Source: Nocardiopsis terrae
GTDB taxonomy: Bacteria > Actinomycetota > Actinomycetes > Streptosporangiales > Streptosporangiaceae
DNA length: 64,000 bases
NCBI RefSeq assembly: GCF_014651695.1
Contig: NZ_BMXJ01000002.1
Coordinates: 434,001 to 498,000, forward strand
Direction of reading: 5' to 3'
Shown here piece by piece: positions 1-8,223 of the stretch. Both the position numbers and the translations under genes were made by a program. The notes under the pieces are model-generated. The model was not told the origin of the DNA. It worked only from the letters and a program-made list of their open reading frames with translations, and did no database searches. Positions within the stretch are counted from its first letter, which is position 1, and each line of letters begins with the position of its first letter.

Positions 1-1138
1 CGCCGCCGAGGAAGTACTTCTGTTCGGCGTCCGCCGCCACCGCCACCTCGGTGCCGTCGGTGGACAGGACCTCGTCCACCGCCGCCTGCCCGTAGATGGC
101 GGCGCCCTTGGCCACGGCGAGGTCGAAGTCGCTCCGGGCAGGGTCCCAGCCGAGCTCCTCGCGCAGCGCGGCCTCGATCATGGGCATCTTGGCCGAACCG
201 CCGACCAGCAGCACGCGGTCGACCGTCAGCCCCGGCTTCTTCTCCTCGGCGGTGGCCACGGTCCGCTGGGCGATCTCCAAGGTCTGCGCGACCAGGTGGC
301 GCGTGGCGGCGTCGAACTCGTTCCGCGTGACCTCGATCTTCTCGTCGTGGTCCTTGTAGCGGCAGCGGACGGTCGCCTTCTCACGCTTGGTCAGGGACTT
401 CTTGGTCTCCTCGACCTGCCCCGTCAGCTCGGCTTCGAAGTCCTCGTCGTGGAGGGGGTTGTCATCGCCCAGACCGGCGGCCTCGATGAACTTCTCCACG
501 ACCAGCCCGGTGAGGGCCGTGTCCCAGTCCGCGCCACCCAGGGTCTTGTTCCCGTCGACGGCAACGACCTCGACCTTGCCTGCCTCCGCGCGCATGACCG
601 TGGTGTCGAAGGTGCCGCCGCCCAGGTCGTAGACCAGAACCGTCTCCGCGTTCTCACCGCGGATCCCGAGCGAGAGCGCGGCGGCCACCGGCTCGGTCAC
701 GATGCCGACCACCTCGAGCCCGGCGATCTCCCCGGCCTGCCGGGTGGCCTCCTTCTCCTTGACCCCGAAGTAGGCCGGGACGGTGATGACGACCTTGCTG
801 ATCTGCTGCTGGCCCTCGTTGTTGGCGGTGTTGACCAGTTCCTTGAGGATCAGCGCGGAGATGCTCTCCGGGGTGTACCTCTCGCCGTGGAAGTCCTGGG
901 GGTAGGCCGTCCCCATGTGGCGCTTGATCAGCGAGCAGGCGTGGTCGGGGGCCGACCGCTGCACGCGTTTGGCCTCCTCGCCGACGACGATGTTGTTCCC
1001 GTCCTCGAAGTAGACCACCGAGGGTGTCGTCGGGTTGCTGTCGTAGTTGTTGACGACTTCGGCCTGCCCGAGATCATTGATCCGAGCAATAGCGGAGTAC
1101 GTCGTACCCAGGTCGATTCCGTACACGCTGTCACTCAA
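1..1138 (-). CDS. Hsp70-family chaperone (DnaK-like), 3' end beyond the window
   Basis: ATP-dependent chaperone; only the N-terminal ~379 residues, about the length of the nucleotide-binding domain, lie in the window. The reading frame opens with GIDLGTTYS (phosphate 1 loop), later has DLGGGTFD (phosphate 2) and GGSAKMP (adenosine-binding region), the Hsp70/actin-fold signature. The start is a TTG at 1138-1136 with GAAGGAG about 8 nt upstream on the minus strand; an ATG is not available near the conserved N-terminus. It lies 92 nt downstream of a GrpE-like gene on the same strand, so the two probably share a transcript. No DnaJ or HspR gene and no recognisable HAIR operator are seen here, so this is probably an accessory Hsp70 rather than the main dnaK operon. 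The substrate-binding domain cannot be judged. Confidence 0.9.
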   Translation of the reverse strand, partial: MSDSVYGIDLGTTYSAIARINDLGQAEVVNNYDSNPTTPSVVYFEDGNNIVVGEEAKRVQRSAPDHACSLIKRHMGTAYPQDFHGERYTPESISALILKELVNTANNEGQQQISKVVITVPAYFGVKEKEATRQAGEIAGLEVVGIVTEPVAAALSLGIRGENAETVLVYDLGGGTFDTTVMRAEAGKVEVVAVDGNKTLGGADWDTALTGLVVEKFIEAAGLGDDNPLHDEDFEAELTGQVEETKKSLTKREKATVRCRYKDHDEKIEVTRNEFDAATRHLVAQTLEIAQRTVATAEEKKPGLTVDRVLLVGGSAKMPMIEAALREELGWDPARSDFDLAVAKGAAIYGQAAVDEVLSTDGTEVAVAADAEQKYFLGG

Positions 1139-1230
1139 CGCAAAGCTCCTTCTCCGGAATTGGTCATGTGGCAACCGCCACACCCCGCTCGCGGTCGATA
1201 TCCGCGACTGTTCACAATGACAGAAGCACT

Positions 1231-1944
1231 CTACTGAGGCGGCTGGTAACGGTAGACGCTCACCTGGGCCGGAAGAAACACCCGGTCAGCTCCGGCATAG
1301 GTGAATCCCTGCCGCAGGACGCGGTGAATGCGCTTGTCCATTTCGGCGTCGTCGGTGGGGACGACGCGGGCCGCGTGGTGTTTCCCGGAGTCGAACTCGG
1401 CGGAGGGTTCGGCTTCGACGGATTCCACATCGATGAGGCCGAGCGCTTCCTCGATGGAATCCATGAAGAAATCAAAGTCCTTCTCGGATTTCTCTCCGCG
1501 TTCACGGGCCTGTTCCGCGGCTTCGGCCGCCTGGGCGTGCAGACCCGCGAGCCTGCGCAGCACGGGCTTCAGCAGGGCCTGGACCTGGTCTCCCTGGAGT
1601 TGCTCGATCCGGCTCTGCATCTGCCGGATGATGTTCTCCTGGCTCTCACTGCGGGCGTGGAATTTCCGGACCTGTTCCTCGAGTCCGCCGACCGCCGTCA
1701 CCACTTCACCGAATGGCGTTTCCCCCACCAGGGGATCACCGACTCCGTCTCCGCCTCCGCCGGCTTCGGCCGCGCCCGCCGTCTCCGAGGGAAGTTTCGA
1801 CGGCTCCACCGGACCTTCCGAAACCTGGGGATCCAGATCGTTTTCCGAGGTCACCGGACCATCGAAACCCGGCGCGACATCCTCAGCGCCGGAATCCGCA
1901 TCCGTGGTAGAAGCACCAAGCCCCCCGGTCGACGATTCACCCAC
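1231..1944 (-). CDS. GrpE-like nucleotide exchange factor
   Basis: 237 aa. The N-terminal ~75 residues are acidic, Gly/Ser-rich and probably disordered. Residues ~80-130 form a coiled-coil region, followed by a GrpE-type C-terminal part with the pattern F-D-x-x-x-H-x-A, D-x-R-I-H-x-V-L-R-x-G-F and a final P-A-x-V-x-V beta element. GrpE proteins release ADP from Hsp70, and the partner is most likely the Hsp70 encoded just downstream. The GTG start at 1944 has GGGAGG 6 nt upstream; an ATG further upstream is out of frame. Compared with housekeeping GrpE the N-terminal tail is long and the dimerisation helix short. GrpE membership is inferred from sequence pattern and gene pairing. Confidence 0.78.
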   Translation of the reverse strand: MGESSTGGLGASTTDADSGAEDVAPGFDGPVTSENDLDPQVSEGPVEPSKLPSETAGAAEAGGGGDGVGDPLVGETPFGEVVTAVGGLEEQVRKFHARSESQENIIRQMQSRIEQLQGDQVQALLKPVLRRLAGLHAQAAEAAEQARERGEKSEKDFDFFMDSIEEALGLIDVESVEAEPSAEFDSGKHHAARVVPTDDAEMDKRIHRVLRQGFTYAGADRVFLPAQVSVYRYQPPQ

Positions 1945-2068
1945 GAAAACCTCCCAGACGCATCCGGCTCAGATCAGATCCGCGACAAGTATGTCAGACC
2001 CGGATTAGCCGTTTCGGACATTCTCTTGGCTCCCCGCGGCACTCACACCCGCGGACCTGGGAGAGCCC

Positions 2069-2104
2069 GGCCGGGTCCCGTCTGGGGGACCCCGGGTCCC
2101 GGCC
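2069..2104 (-). terminator. Probable terminator downstream of the DUF5719 gene
   Basis: GC-only inverted repeat: 7-bp arms GGCCGGG (2069-2075) and CCCGGCC (2098-2104) enclose a smaller GTCCC/GGGAC stem. It begins about 70 nt after the stop of the minus-strand DUF5719 gene. There is no U-tract, as is common in actinomycetes. Confidence 0.45.
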
Positions 2105-2176
2105 GTGGGAGACCGGGGCCCGGGAAGGGGTGTGCTCTGAGGCCAGGACGGTTTCGAGGCCGGGACGGCTTCGGGG

Positions 2177-3817
2177 TCAGGGGACGATACCGGTCATGCT
2201 GTTACGCACGACCGGCAGCTCGACGTACACGGGTGCGGGGCGTACCGGCATAACGCTGACGCCCCCGCCCGCGCGCAGGATCCGGGCGATGTACACCGGG
2301 CCGGAGTCCTCCAGCAGCTCCAGCCGCACCGCGTGTCCGTCCTCGGGGTCGGTCCCGGCCGGGGCTCCCCAGCCCTCGGTGTCGGTTCCGAAGACGTGGG
2401 TGGTCCCCGCGGCCACCTCGGCGCGCACGGAGTCGCCCATGCTGCCGTCGGCGGCGATCGGGGTCGCCACGACCCTGGCGTCGCCCTCCAGTGCGCCCAG
2501 GACCACCTCGACGTCAGCCCCCTCGGGCATGTCCGGGATGACGGCCGTGGTGTCCAGCGGCCCCTGCAAGGGGTCCACGGACGCCGCGTACGCGGTCTCC
2601 ACGACCCGCATGTCGTCATCTTCGGCTTCGGAGTCCTCGGCGATCACCCCGGCGACCACGGGGGCGTCCGCCTCCACCACGACCGTCCCCGGTCGCCCGT
2701 CGAGCACGCTCTCCAGGGTCAGCCAGGCCGAGGCCGCCGGCGGCACGTGCAGGACCAGCGGGTCACCGGCGGTTCCGGAGGCGTCGCCCTCACCGGCCTC
2801 CTCCCCCTCCGGCTCCGTCTCCTCCGTGGCGGCCACCACGTGCACGCGCACCTCGACCGGTGCGTCGCCGGGGGCCGCCACGATCAGGCGGCGGGTCCCC
2901 TCGCCTCCGGGGACCCCGGGAACGACCTGCCGCTCGTCCGGTGCCCGGGTGGGCGGGACCCAGTCGCTGTAGCCGGCCGAGTGCTCGGCGAGCAGTGCGG
3001 CGGAGACACGGCCCGTGCTGGTGCGCACGTGGACACCGATCGAGCTGGTGCTCTGGATGAGCTCGGTGACGTCGAGCCGGGTCGACTCCCCCGGGCCCAG
3101 GTGGATGCCGCGGCTCTCCGGCGAGTAGGAGGGGCCCTCCATGGTGTAGATGTCCACGCTGACGGTGGCCCGGAAGGTTTCCGGGTTGGCCAGGTGCACG
3201 GTGAGGGCGTCCAGGTCCACGCCCTCGGGGTCCGCGGCGCCGGGCAGGGCGAACCAGGTGCCGATGGCGGGCTCGGTGCAGCGGACCTCGGTGACACCGT
3301 CGGAGGAGACCGTGGTCTGCGCGGCGTCCAGGCCGGAGGCCAGGGAGCCCTCGGCGTGCAGGGCGGTGGGCACGGCCGCGTCGCCGGTGTCGGTGCGCCA
3401 GACGCGACCGGGTTCGGTCTGTTCCTCGCCCAGGAGCTCGCCCCGCTCGTCCGCCTCACCACCGGAGGCCGGGCCCTCCTCGTCCACCGCCTCGTCGGAG
3501 CCCGGGTCCTGCTCGTCCCCGGTGCCCTCCTCGTCCTCCTCCGGGACCCCGGGCAACGGGACGGCCCACAGCGCGCCCTCGTCGTCCCGGCTGACCCGGG
3601 GCGCGAATGCGGCCACGGAGCTCTCCGCTCCGTCGTCGTCCGACTCGTGCGGGGCCGGACAGACCCGGGCGGCCAGCTCCGGCCGGACGGTCCCCGGTTC
3701 GGTGACGCCGAGCTCCGCGTCGATCGGCCGGATCACGAACGCGACCCCGAACAGCGCGAGCAGGGCCAGTGCGACCAGCCCGAACAGCGCGAACCGGTTC
3801 TCCACGATCAGTCGCAC
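2177..3817 (-). CDS. DUF5719-family membrane-anchored extracytoplasmic protein
   Basis: 546 aa. One N-terminal transmembrane segment (~residues 10-30) is followed by a long, acidic, Asp/Glu/Val-rich extracytoplasmic region with beta-rich repeats and a disordered Glu/Asp-rich stretch near residues 75-140. The arrangement, a GTG start 3 nt after the stop of a large membrane glycosyltransferase with GGAGG inside that gene's end, matches the conserved actinobacterial pairing of DUF5719 proteins with this glycosyltransferase near whiB. Function is unknown; the coupling suggests a partner or scaffold in cell-envelope glycan or glycoprotein assembly (inference). The family name rests on context and overall architecture rather than on a diagnostic motif. 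Confidence 0.72.
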   Translation of the reverse strand: MRLIVENRFALFGLVALALLALFGVAFVIRPIDAELGVTEPGTVRPELAARVCPAPHESDDDGAESSVAAFAPRVSRDDEGALWAVPLPGVPEEDEEGTGDEQDPGSDEAVDEEGPASGGEADERGELLGEEQTEPGRVWRTDTGDAAVPTALHAEGSLASGLDAAQTTVSSDGVTEVRCTEPAIGTWFALPGAADPEGVDLDALTVHLANPETFRATVSVDIYTMEGPSYSPESRGIHLGPGESTRLDVTELIQSTSSIGVHVRTSTGRVSAALLAEHSAGYSDWVPPTRAPDERQVVPGVPGGEGTRRLIVAAPGDAPVEVRVHVVAATEETEPEGEEAGEGDASGTAGDPLVLHVPPAASAWLTLESVLDGRPGTVVVEADAPVVAGVIAEDSEAEDDDMRVVETAYAASVDPLQGPLDTTAVIPDMPEGADVEVVLGALEGDARVVATPIAADGSMGDSVRAEVAAGTTHVFGTDTEGWGAPAGTDPEDGHAVRLELLEDSGPVYIARILRAGGGVSVMPVRPAPVYVELPVVRNSMTGIVP

Positions 3818-3820
3818 GAC

Positions 3821-6800
3821 CTACTCCTCCCACTCGTCGGTGCCGGTGCCGTCCGATGCGTCCCGGGGCTGGCGGGGCGAGCCCGCACGGCGCCGGCCCT
3901 CGGTCCGGTCCTCGCCCTCGTCCGCCTTGGGGCGGCGCCTGCGACCCGGTTCCTGCCTGCTGCGGCTCCCGGCCCGCCGGGTGCCCCGGCTGGAACGGCG
4001 CCTGCCGCCCACCACGGGGATGGACCCGGTCGTGGTCGGTTCCGGAGTGCTCTGCCGGTCCTGCGGACCGCTCTCGGGTCCGTCCTCGGAGCCACCAGTG
4101 CCGTCGGACCCCCCGGGAACCTCTCCCCGGCCGGGGTCCGCGGCTCCCCTGTTCACCCGGCTCCGGCGCCTGGGCCCCGACGCCCCCGCCGGCGGCCCCC
4201 GGCGGGGGCGTCGCGGCGACGGCATCGGGGTGGCCTCGATGAGCCTTCGCTCCTCCTCCGTGCGCACGCCCGGGGCGGCGAGTACCGCAACGATCAGGAG
4301 CAGGGTGCCCTGGGTGGCCATCCAGGCGGTGTGCACCAGGTCCGTGTGCCAGACGCGCAGTTCACCGCCGTGTACCGGCAGGGCCCAGGCCTGGGTTCCG
4401 TTCTCGGTGCTCACCGGGGACAGTTCGGTTCCGTCGAGGGTGGCGCGCCAACCGCCGTCCGCCGGAGCGGCCAGGGCCAGGCGGCGACCGGTGCGCCCCT
4501 CGGCCGCCTCGGCGGTGAGCTCGTCCGAGGAGCCCGCGACCTGGAGCGCCTCGGTCTCCAGTCCGTCCTCGGCGACCACCCGGAGGGCCCCGGTGGGTTC
4601 GGCGATCCGCCAGAGCCCGTAGTGGTCGGACAGGGACTGCCTGGTCAGCCCCGGGGTGCCGTCGAGGGTGTCGACCATGGTGGCGTCGGCTGGGCCGCCG
4701 AGCTCCGGGCGCGGGTAGAGCACGTACTGGACGCCGTGGTCGAGCAGGGTGCGGAGCTGTTCGCCGCCCTGGCCCGCGGCGAGCTCGGCGACGGCCCGGT
4801 CCAGGGCGGCCCGGGTCCCTGGACCGGGCAGGACCCGCTCCTCCCCCAGCCGCGGTTCACGGCCGCGGACCACGACGTAGTCGACGCCACCGTCCTCGAC
4901 CGGGGTGACGATGAGCGCCCGGGGCTCGGTGCCGTCGGAGCTGACGCTCTCCAGCGCCCCGGGGACCGAGCGGGGGGCGTTCGCGGTGATCGGCCCGTCG
5001 GCGCCCTCCCACATCCACAGGACCGCTGCGGAGACGGGGGTGGCCAGCGCCAGGGCGGCCACGCCCAGCGCGAAGTACCTTCGCAGGCCACCGCCCACCC
5101 GTCGCCCTCCGCCACCCTCAACGGACGCCTGCGGCGCAGCCTTTCCCCTGATCATGTCCCCGAAGGCTCGGGCCGCCGTCGCCGCCGTCAGCAGCACGGC
5201 GGTCGCGGCGAAGGCCAGAGCGACGCCGGGCCAGACCTGGGCGGGAGGACCGCCGAAGTGGGGTTCGATGACGATCCGGCTGGTCAGAACGGCGATGAGC
5301 ATCCCGAAGAGGGCCAGGCACCAGCCCGCCGCGACCAGCATCCGGTTGCGGAGCAGAAGCAGGGAGCACAGGGAGGCCGCGATGAACCCCGCGGTCACCC
5401 AGTACGGGGGCGTGCCGGGGCCGCCCGGTGAGAGCATGAGCAACTCGACGGGGGTCGCCCCGGGGTCGGACAGCTCGGGCCGGTGCAGCCCGGCCTCCAG
5501 CAGCCACAGGCTCGGGTGCAGCAGCAGCTCCAGCGACCAGGGCATCAGCAGGATCACCGGCGCGGCCAGGCTGATCGCGACGCTGACATAGATCCGGCGC
5601 CCCAGGTGGCCGAAGGCGACCGCGACCAGGACCCCGGTGACCAGGCACAGGAGCCAGACAAGGGGGACGAAGGCGGTGGTGGCGGTGAGTGTCAGGCCCA
5701 GCCCCCAGGCGGCCCGCCTGGAGGGTTTGGGCGGCATCGAGACCATGCGGACCAGCAGCAGGCCGAGGACGGGCAGCAGGGCGTGGACGAGGGCGGTGCC
5801 CAGCCGCCCCTGCGCCACCGCGCCGGTGGCCATGGGGAGCAGGGCGTAGGCCCCGGCCATCCACAGGCGGGCCGGGCGGAAGCGCAGCACCTCCCTGGCG
5901 AGCAGGTAGGCGGTGAGCCCGGCCAGCGGGACGCAGCCCAGCAGGATGACCATCACCGCGAGCCACGGCTGGCCCAGGGCCAGGGTGGACAGCAGCGCGA
6001 GGAACCCGACGTAGGGCGGGGCCGGGCCCCCTGCCCCCGCCCCGCTGTCGGGCCGGCTGGACAGGTACAGGTTCCACAGGTCCATGGCGTTGCCGGTGAC
6101 CGGCGGCAGGGCGCCGCCGGCGAGCATGTCGCCGAACAGCAGTCGGCGTTCGGCGATGATCGTGACGACGGTCAGGCCGATGACGAGCAGGACCCCGGGT
6201 TGGAGGACCACCCGCCGGAAGAACGACGTCGAGTCGTCGGCGAGGCCGTCGTCGTCCTCTCCGGGCGGCACGGTGACCGCCTGGTGGCGTCCGGCGGTGT
6301 CGCCGACCCTTTCACCGGTCAGGACGCCGGTGACCGCGTCGGCGAACTGCCGCACGGCCACGCCCCTGGCGAGGAACGGCCGGATGGCGCTGTAGGTGCG
6401 GCGGCGGTCGCGGCGGCGCCGGAACCGGGCCCGGGCCAGGCGGAACGGCCGACCGTAGACCAGGGTGATGGCGGCGGCCTCGTCCAGGGCGTTGGCCGGC
6501 TGTTTGATGAGCAGGTACATCATCACGCGGAGCAGTGAGCCCACGGAGTTGCGCAGCAGCGCGAACACCATGCCGCCGAAGGGGAGGTTGGCCAGCAGCA
6601 CGAACACCGCGTGCCTGCGGTCCACCCGGCGGGGGTGGTTACGGGTGGCGGTGATCCTCCTGCGGCGGCGGGCCGAGGCTTCGGCGTGGTAGGCGACGGC
6701 CTCGGTGACGAGGCGAACCCTCAGGCCGGCTCCGCCCACCCGCCAGCAGAAGTCGATGTCGTCCCGGAAGAGGGGCAGCGCCGGGTCGAACCCGCCGAGG

Positions 6801-7384
6801 CGCTCCCACACGTCGCGGCGCACCAGCATGCCCGCGCTGGAGACGGCCAGGACCTGCCTGGTGCCGTCGTGCTGTCCGTGGTCGAACTCCCGCTGCTCCA
6901 GCCCGGTCTCCCTGCGGCCGGCGCCGTCGATGGTGACACCGGCCTCCACCAGGAGGCGGCGGTCGAACCAGTCACGGAGCTTGGGGCCCAGGACGGCGGT
7001 GCGCGGATCCCGGTCAGCGGCGGTGAGGAGCTGTTCGAGGGTGTCCTTCTCCGGGGTGAGGTCGTCGTGGATGAGCCAGATCCACTCCGTGGCGTCCTCG
7101 TCGAAGCCGTGCACCTCGGTGTCGGCCCGCGGCAGTTCGAGGGCGGCCCTGACCGCGTCGCCGTAGCCGGTCGAGGCGGGGAGGCCGATGACGGCGTCGG
7201 AGGGGAGGTGGTCCGCGAGGACGTCGGTGCTGTCGTCGGAGCTCGCGGTGTCGGCGGCCACGACCCGTTGCACGGATCTGGTCTGGGCGCGGAGCGCGGA
7301 CAGCGTTTCCGGCAGCCATCGCGCACCGTCGTGGGACACGATGACCGCGGTGACGACGTGGCGGGCGGAATCCAGGTCAAGCAC
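3821..7384 (-). CDS. Large polytopic membrane glycosyltransferase (GT2 domain at N-terminus)
   Basis: About 1187 aa. The N-terminal ~300 residues are a GT-A family 2 domain: VVTAVIVSHDGARWLPETL at the start, DDL near the nucleotide-binding acidic site, and LFRDDIDFCWR with the ED/DD acceptor motif. A charged linker is followed by a dozen or so hydrophobic segments (~residues 395-800), a large extracytoplasmic domain (~830-1060), one more membrane helix, and an Arg/Pro-rich cytoplasmic tail of ~110 residues. It probably transfers sugars to an envelope acceptor. The GTG start at 7384 places the beta-strand of the GT2 fold at the N-terminus; the frame stays open to 7603 but that extension is Pro/Arg-rich and unlike the family. 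The ribosome-binding site is poor (GGAGAG about 16 nt away), so the start may shift slightly. It is translationally coupled to DUF5719. Confidence 0.88.
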   Translation of the reverse strand: MLDLDSARHVVTAVIVSHDGARWLPETLSALRAQTRSVQRVVAADTASSDDSTDVLADHLPSDAVIGLPASTGYGDAVRAALELPRADTEVHGFDEDATEWIWLIHDDLTPEKDTLEQLLTAADRDPRTAVLGPKLRDWFDRRLLVEAGVTIDGAGRRETGLEQREFDHGQHDGTRQVLAVSSAGMLVRRDVWERLGGFDPALPLFRDDIDFCWRVGGAGLRVRLVTEAVAYHAEASARRRRRITATRNHPRRVDRRHAVFVLLANLPFGGMVFALLRNSVGSLLRVMMYLLIKQPANALDEAAAITLVYGRPFRLARARFRRRRDRRRTYSAIRPFLARGVAVRQFADAVTGVLTGERVGDTAGRHQAVTVPPGEDDDGLADDSTSFFRRVVLQPGVLLVIGLTVVTIIAERRLLFGDMLAGGALPPVTGNAMDLWNLYLSSRPDSGAGAGGPAPPYVGFLALLSTLALGQPWLAVMVILLGCVPLAGLTAYLLAREVLRFRPARLWMAGAYALLPMATGAVAQGRLGTALVHALLPVLGLLLVRMVSMPPKPSRRAAWGLGLTLTATTAFVPLVWLLCLVTGVLVAVAFGHLGRRIYVSVAISLAAPVILLMPWSLELLLHPSLWLLEAGLHRPELSDPGATPVELLMLSPGGPGTPPYWVTAGFIAASLCSLLLLRNRMLVAAGWCLALFGMLIAVLTSRIVIEPHFGGPPAQVWPGVALAFAATAVLLTAATAARAFGDMIRGKAAPQASVEGGGGRRVGGGLRRYFALGVAALALATPVSAAVLWMWEGADGPITANAPRSVPGALESVSSDGTEPRALIVTPVEDGGVDYVVVRGREPRLGEERVLPGPGTRAALDRAVAELAAGQGGEQLRTLLDHGVQYVLYPRPELGGPADATMVDTLDGTPGLTRQSLSDHYGLWRIAEPTGALRVVAEDGLETEALQVAGSSDELTAEAAEGRTGRRLALAAPADGGWRATLDGTELSPVSTENGTQAWALPVHGGELRVWHTDLVHTAWMATQGTLLLIVAVLAAPGVRTEEERRLIEATPMPSPRRPRRGPPAGASGPRRRSRVNRGAADPGRGEVPGGSDGTGGSEDGPESGPQDRQSTPEPTTTGSIPVVGGRRRSSRGTRRAGSRSRQEPGRRRRPKADEGEDRTEGRRRAGSPRQPRDASDGTGTDEWEE

Positions 7385-7602
7385 GGCTGTAGTGGGTTCT
7401 CTCCGGGAGAAGGGGCGGGCCCGCGTACGGGCCCGGGTTCTGCTGGCCGGGGCGGCCGGTGGGCGTTGGGGTGCGCCGGGCGCGACTCGCGGGCGCGGGA
7501 CATCACGATACGCCACCCCGCACCATTGGGGACCTATTAGGCCGGGGGCTGCCCGGGGCGACCATATCGGAGCATTCAGCGCCCAGAAGGCATGAGTCAC
7601 CA

Positions 7603-7632
7603 ATCATGCCCAAAGGCACGAAAAGTACTCAA
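7603..7632 (-). promoter_or_regulatory. Candidate promoter for the glycosyltransferase-DUF5719 unit
   Basis: On the minus strand a TTGAGT (7627-7632) is separated by 18 nt from CATGAT (7603-7608). It lies in the 311-bp stretch 7385-7695, which otherwise holds the whiB terminator and a ~200-nt untranslated leader in which nothing else was recognised. The -10 match is modest. Confidence 0.35.
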
Positions 7633-7651
7633 GTACACCGAACATGAAAAA

Positions 7652-7682
7652 AGCGCGCCCGGGCTCGTGGCCCGGGCGCGCT
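7652..7682 (-). terminator. Rho-independent terminator of whiB
   Basis: A 12-bp perfect stem (arms 7652-7663 and 7671-7682, AGCGCGCCCGGG) with a 7-nt loop, followed in the direction of whiB transcription by five or six Ts (7646-7651). It begins 14 nt after the whiB stop codon. Confidence 0.9.
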
Positions 7683-7695
7683 GTGACGCGCACTC

Positions 7696-7983
7696 CTACA
7701 GCATGTCCGCCAGGAAATCGAAATCTCCCCCGGCGGCCTTCTTCAGCCTTCGGCGCTCACGCTCGGAGAGTCCCCCCCAGATGCCGAAGCGCTCGTCGTG
7801 CTCCAGCGCGTATTCCAGGCACTCCGCACGGACCTCGCACGACTGGCAGACCTTCTTGGCCTCCCGGGTCGAGCCGCCCTTCTCGGGGAAGAACGCCTCC
7901 GGGTCCGTCTGCGCGCACAGGGCACGTTCCTGCCAGCCCAGATCTTCGTCCGAGCCGTGCGCCAGCGGGATGACCTCGCTCAT
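7696..7983 (-). CDS. whiB: WhiB-family iron-sulfur transcription factor (WhiB/WhiB2/WhmD type)
   Basis: 95 aa. Four cysteines at 23, 46, 49 and 55 (C-x22-C-x2-C-x5-C) bind a [4Fe-4S] cluster; GIWGG (67-71) and the following basic ERERRRLKK helix form the sigma-factor/DNA-binding turn. The central sequence WQERALCAQTDPE...FFPEKGG is that of the developmental WhiB of Streptomyces and WhiB2/WhmD of mycobacteria, which govern sporulation septation and cell division with WhiA. The chosen ATG at 7983 has GGAGG 5 nt upstream; a GTG two codons earlier overlaps that site. The location beside fbiA/fbiB and a GT2-DUF5719 pair is the conserved actinobacterial neighbourhood. It has its own terminator and a recognisable promoter. 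Confidence 0.96.
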   Translation of the reverse strand: MSEVIPLAHGSDEDLGWQERALCAQTDPEAFFPEKGGSTREAKKVCQSCEVRAECLEYALEHDERFGIWGGLSERERRRLKKAAGGDFDFLADML

Positions 7984-8060
7984 GCGCACCTCCTGTAGCC
8001 CCCCAATAGATGTCCCCGACCCTTTTCATCCCCCGGGTCGGGTGGAAATCCCACATTGGA

Positions 8061-8090
8061 ATTACACGCGTGCGCCTCACTGTGAGTCAA
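8061..8090 (-). promoter_or_regulatory. Probable whiB promoter
   Basis: Minus-strand TTGACT (8085-8090), an 18-nt spacer, then TGTAAT (8061-8066), giving a transcript start near 8053 and a ~70-nt leader to the whiB ATG. A 9-bp palindrome TCACTGTGA (8077-8085) sits directly beside the -35 box and could be an operator. Confidence 0.65.
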
Positions 8091-8098
8091 GCGCCCTA

Positions 8099-8173
8099 CG
8101 TGGTAATCCACTGAATATCATGTAACGAACCGTGAACGGCAGGCCCGCGATGTCCGTTCTGTGGATTACCACG
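8099..8173. repeat. Widely spaced perfect 13-bp inverted repeat upstream of whiB
   Basis: CGTGGTAATCCAC (8099-8111) recurs inverted as GTGGATTACCACG (8161-8173), 49 nt apart. Each arm is itself a GTGG-N4-CCAC near-palindrome, and a third similar site, GTGGAAATCCCAC, lies at about 8042-8054 next to the predicted whiB start point. The spacing suits two regulator sites better than a terminator hairpin, although it also lies 50 nt after the stop of the upstream minus-strand gene. Confidence 0.6.
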
Positions 8174-8223
8174 CAATTCACGTACCTTCCCAAGGTGCGG
8201 AGAGCGCGGTGGCCCGAGCCGGT

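Noticed and set aside
1945-2040. HspR (HAIR) operator before the GrpE-Hsp70 genes
   Set aside because: No CTTGAGT-N7-ACTCAAG-type sequence is present in the upstream region.
2333-5431. 1032-codon open frame on the plus strand
   Set aside because: It lies antisense to the DUF5719 and glycosyltransferase genes and shows a Gly/Arg/Val/Pro-rich, domain-free product, the usual shadow of GC-rich coding DNA.
7385-7603. N-terminal extension of the large glycosyltransferase
   Set aside because: In frame but Pro/Arg-rich and unlike GT2 proteins, which begin near residue 8 after the chosen start.
8077-8090. BldD box at the whiB promoter
   Set aside because: TCACTGTGA is palindromic but does not fit the tnACnC(A/T)GnGTnA pattern well enough to claim.
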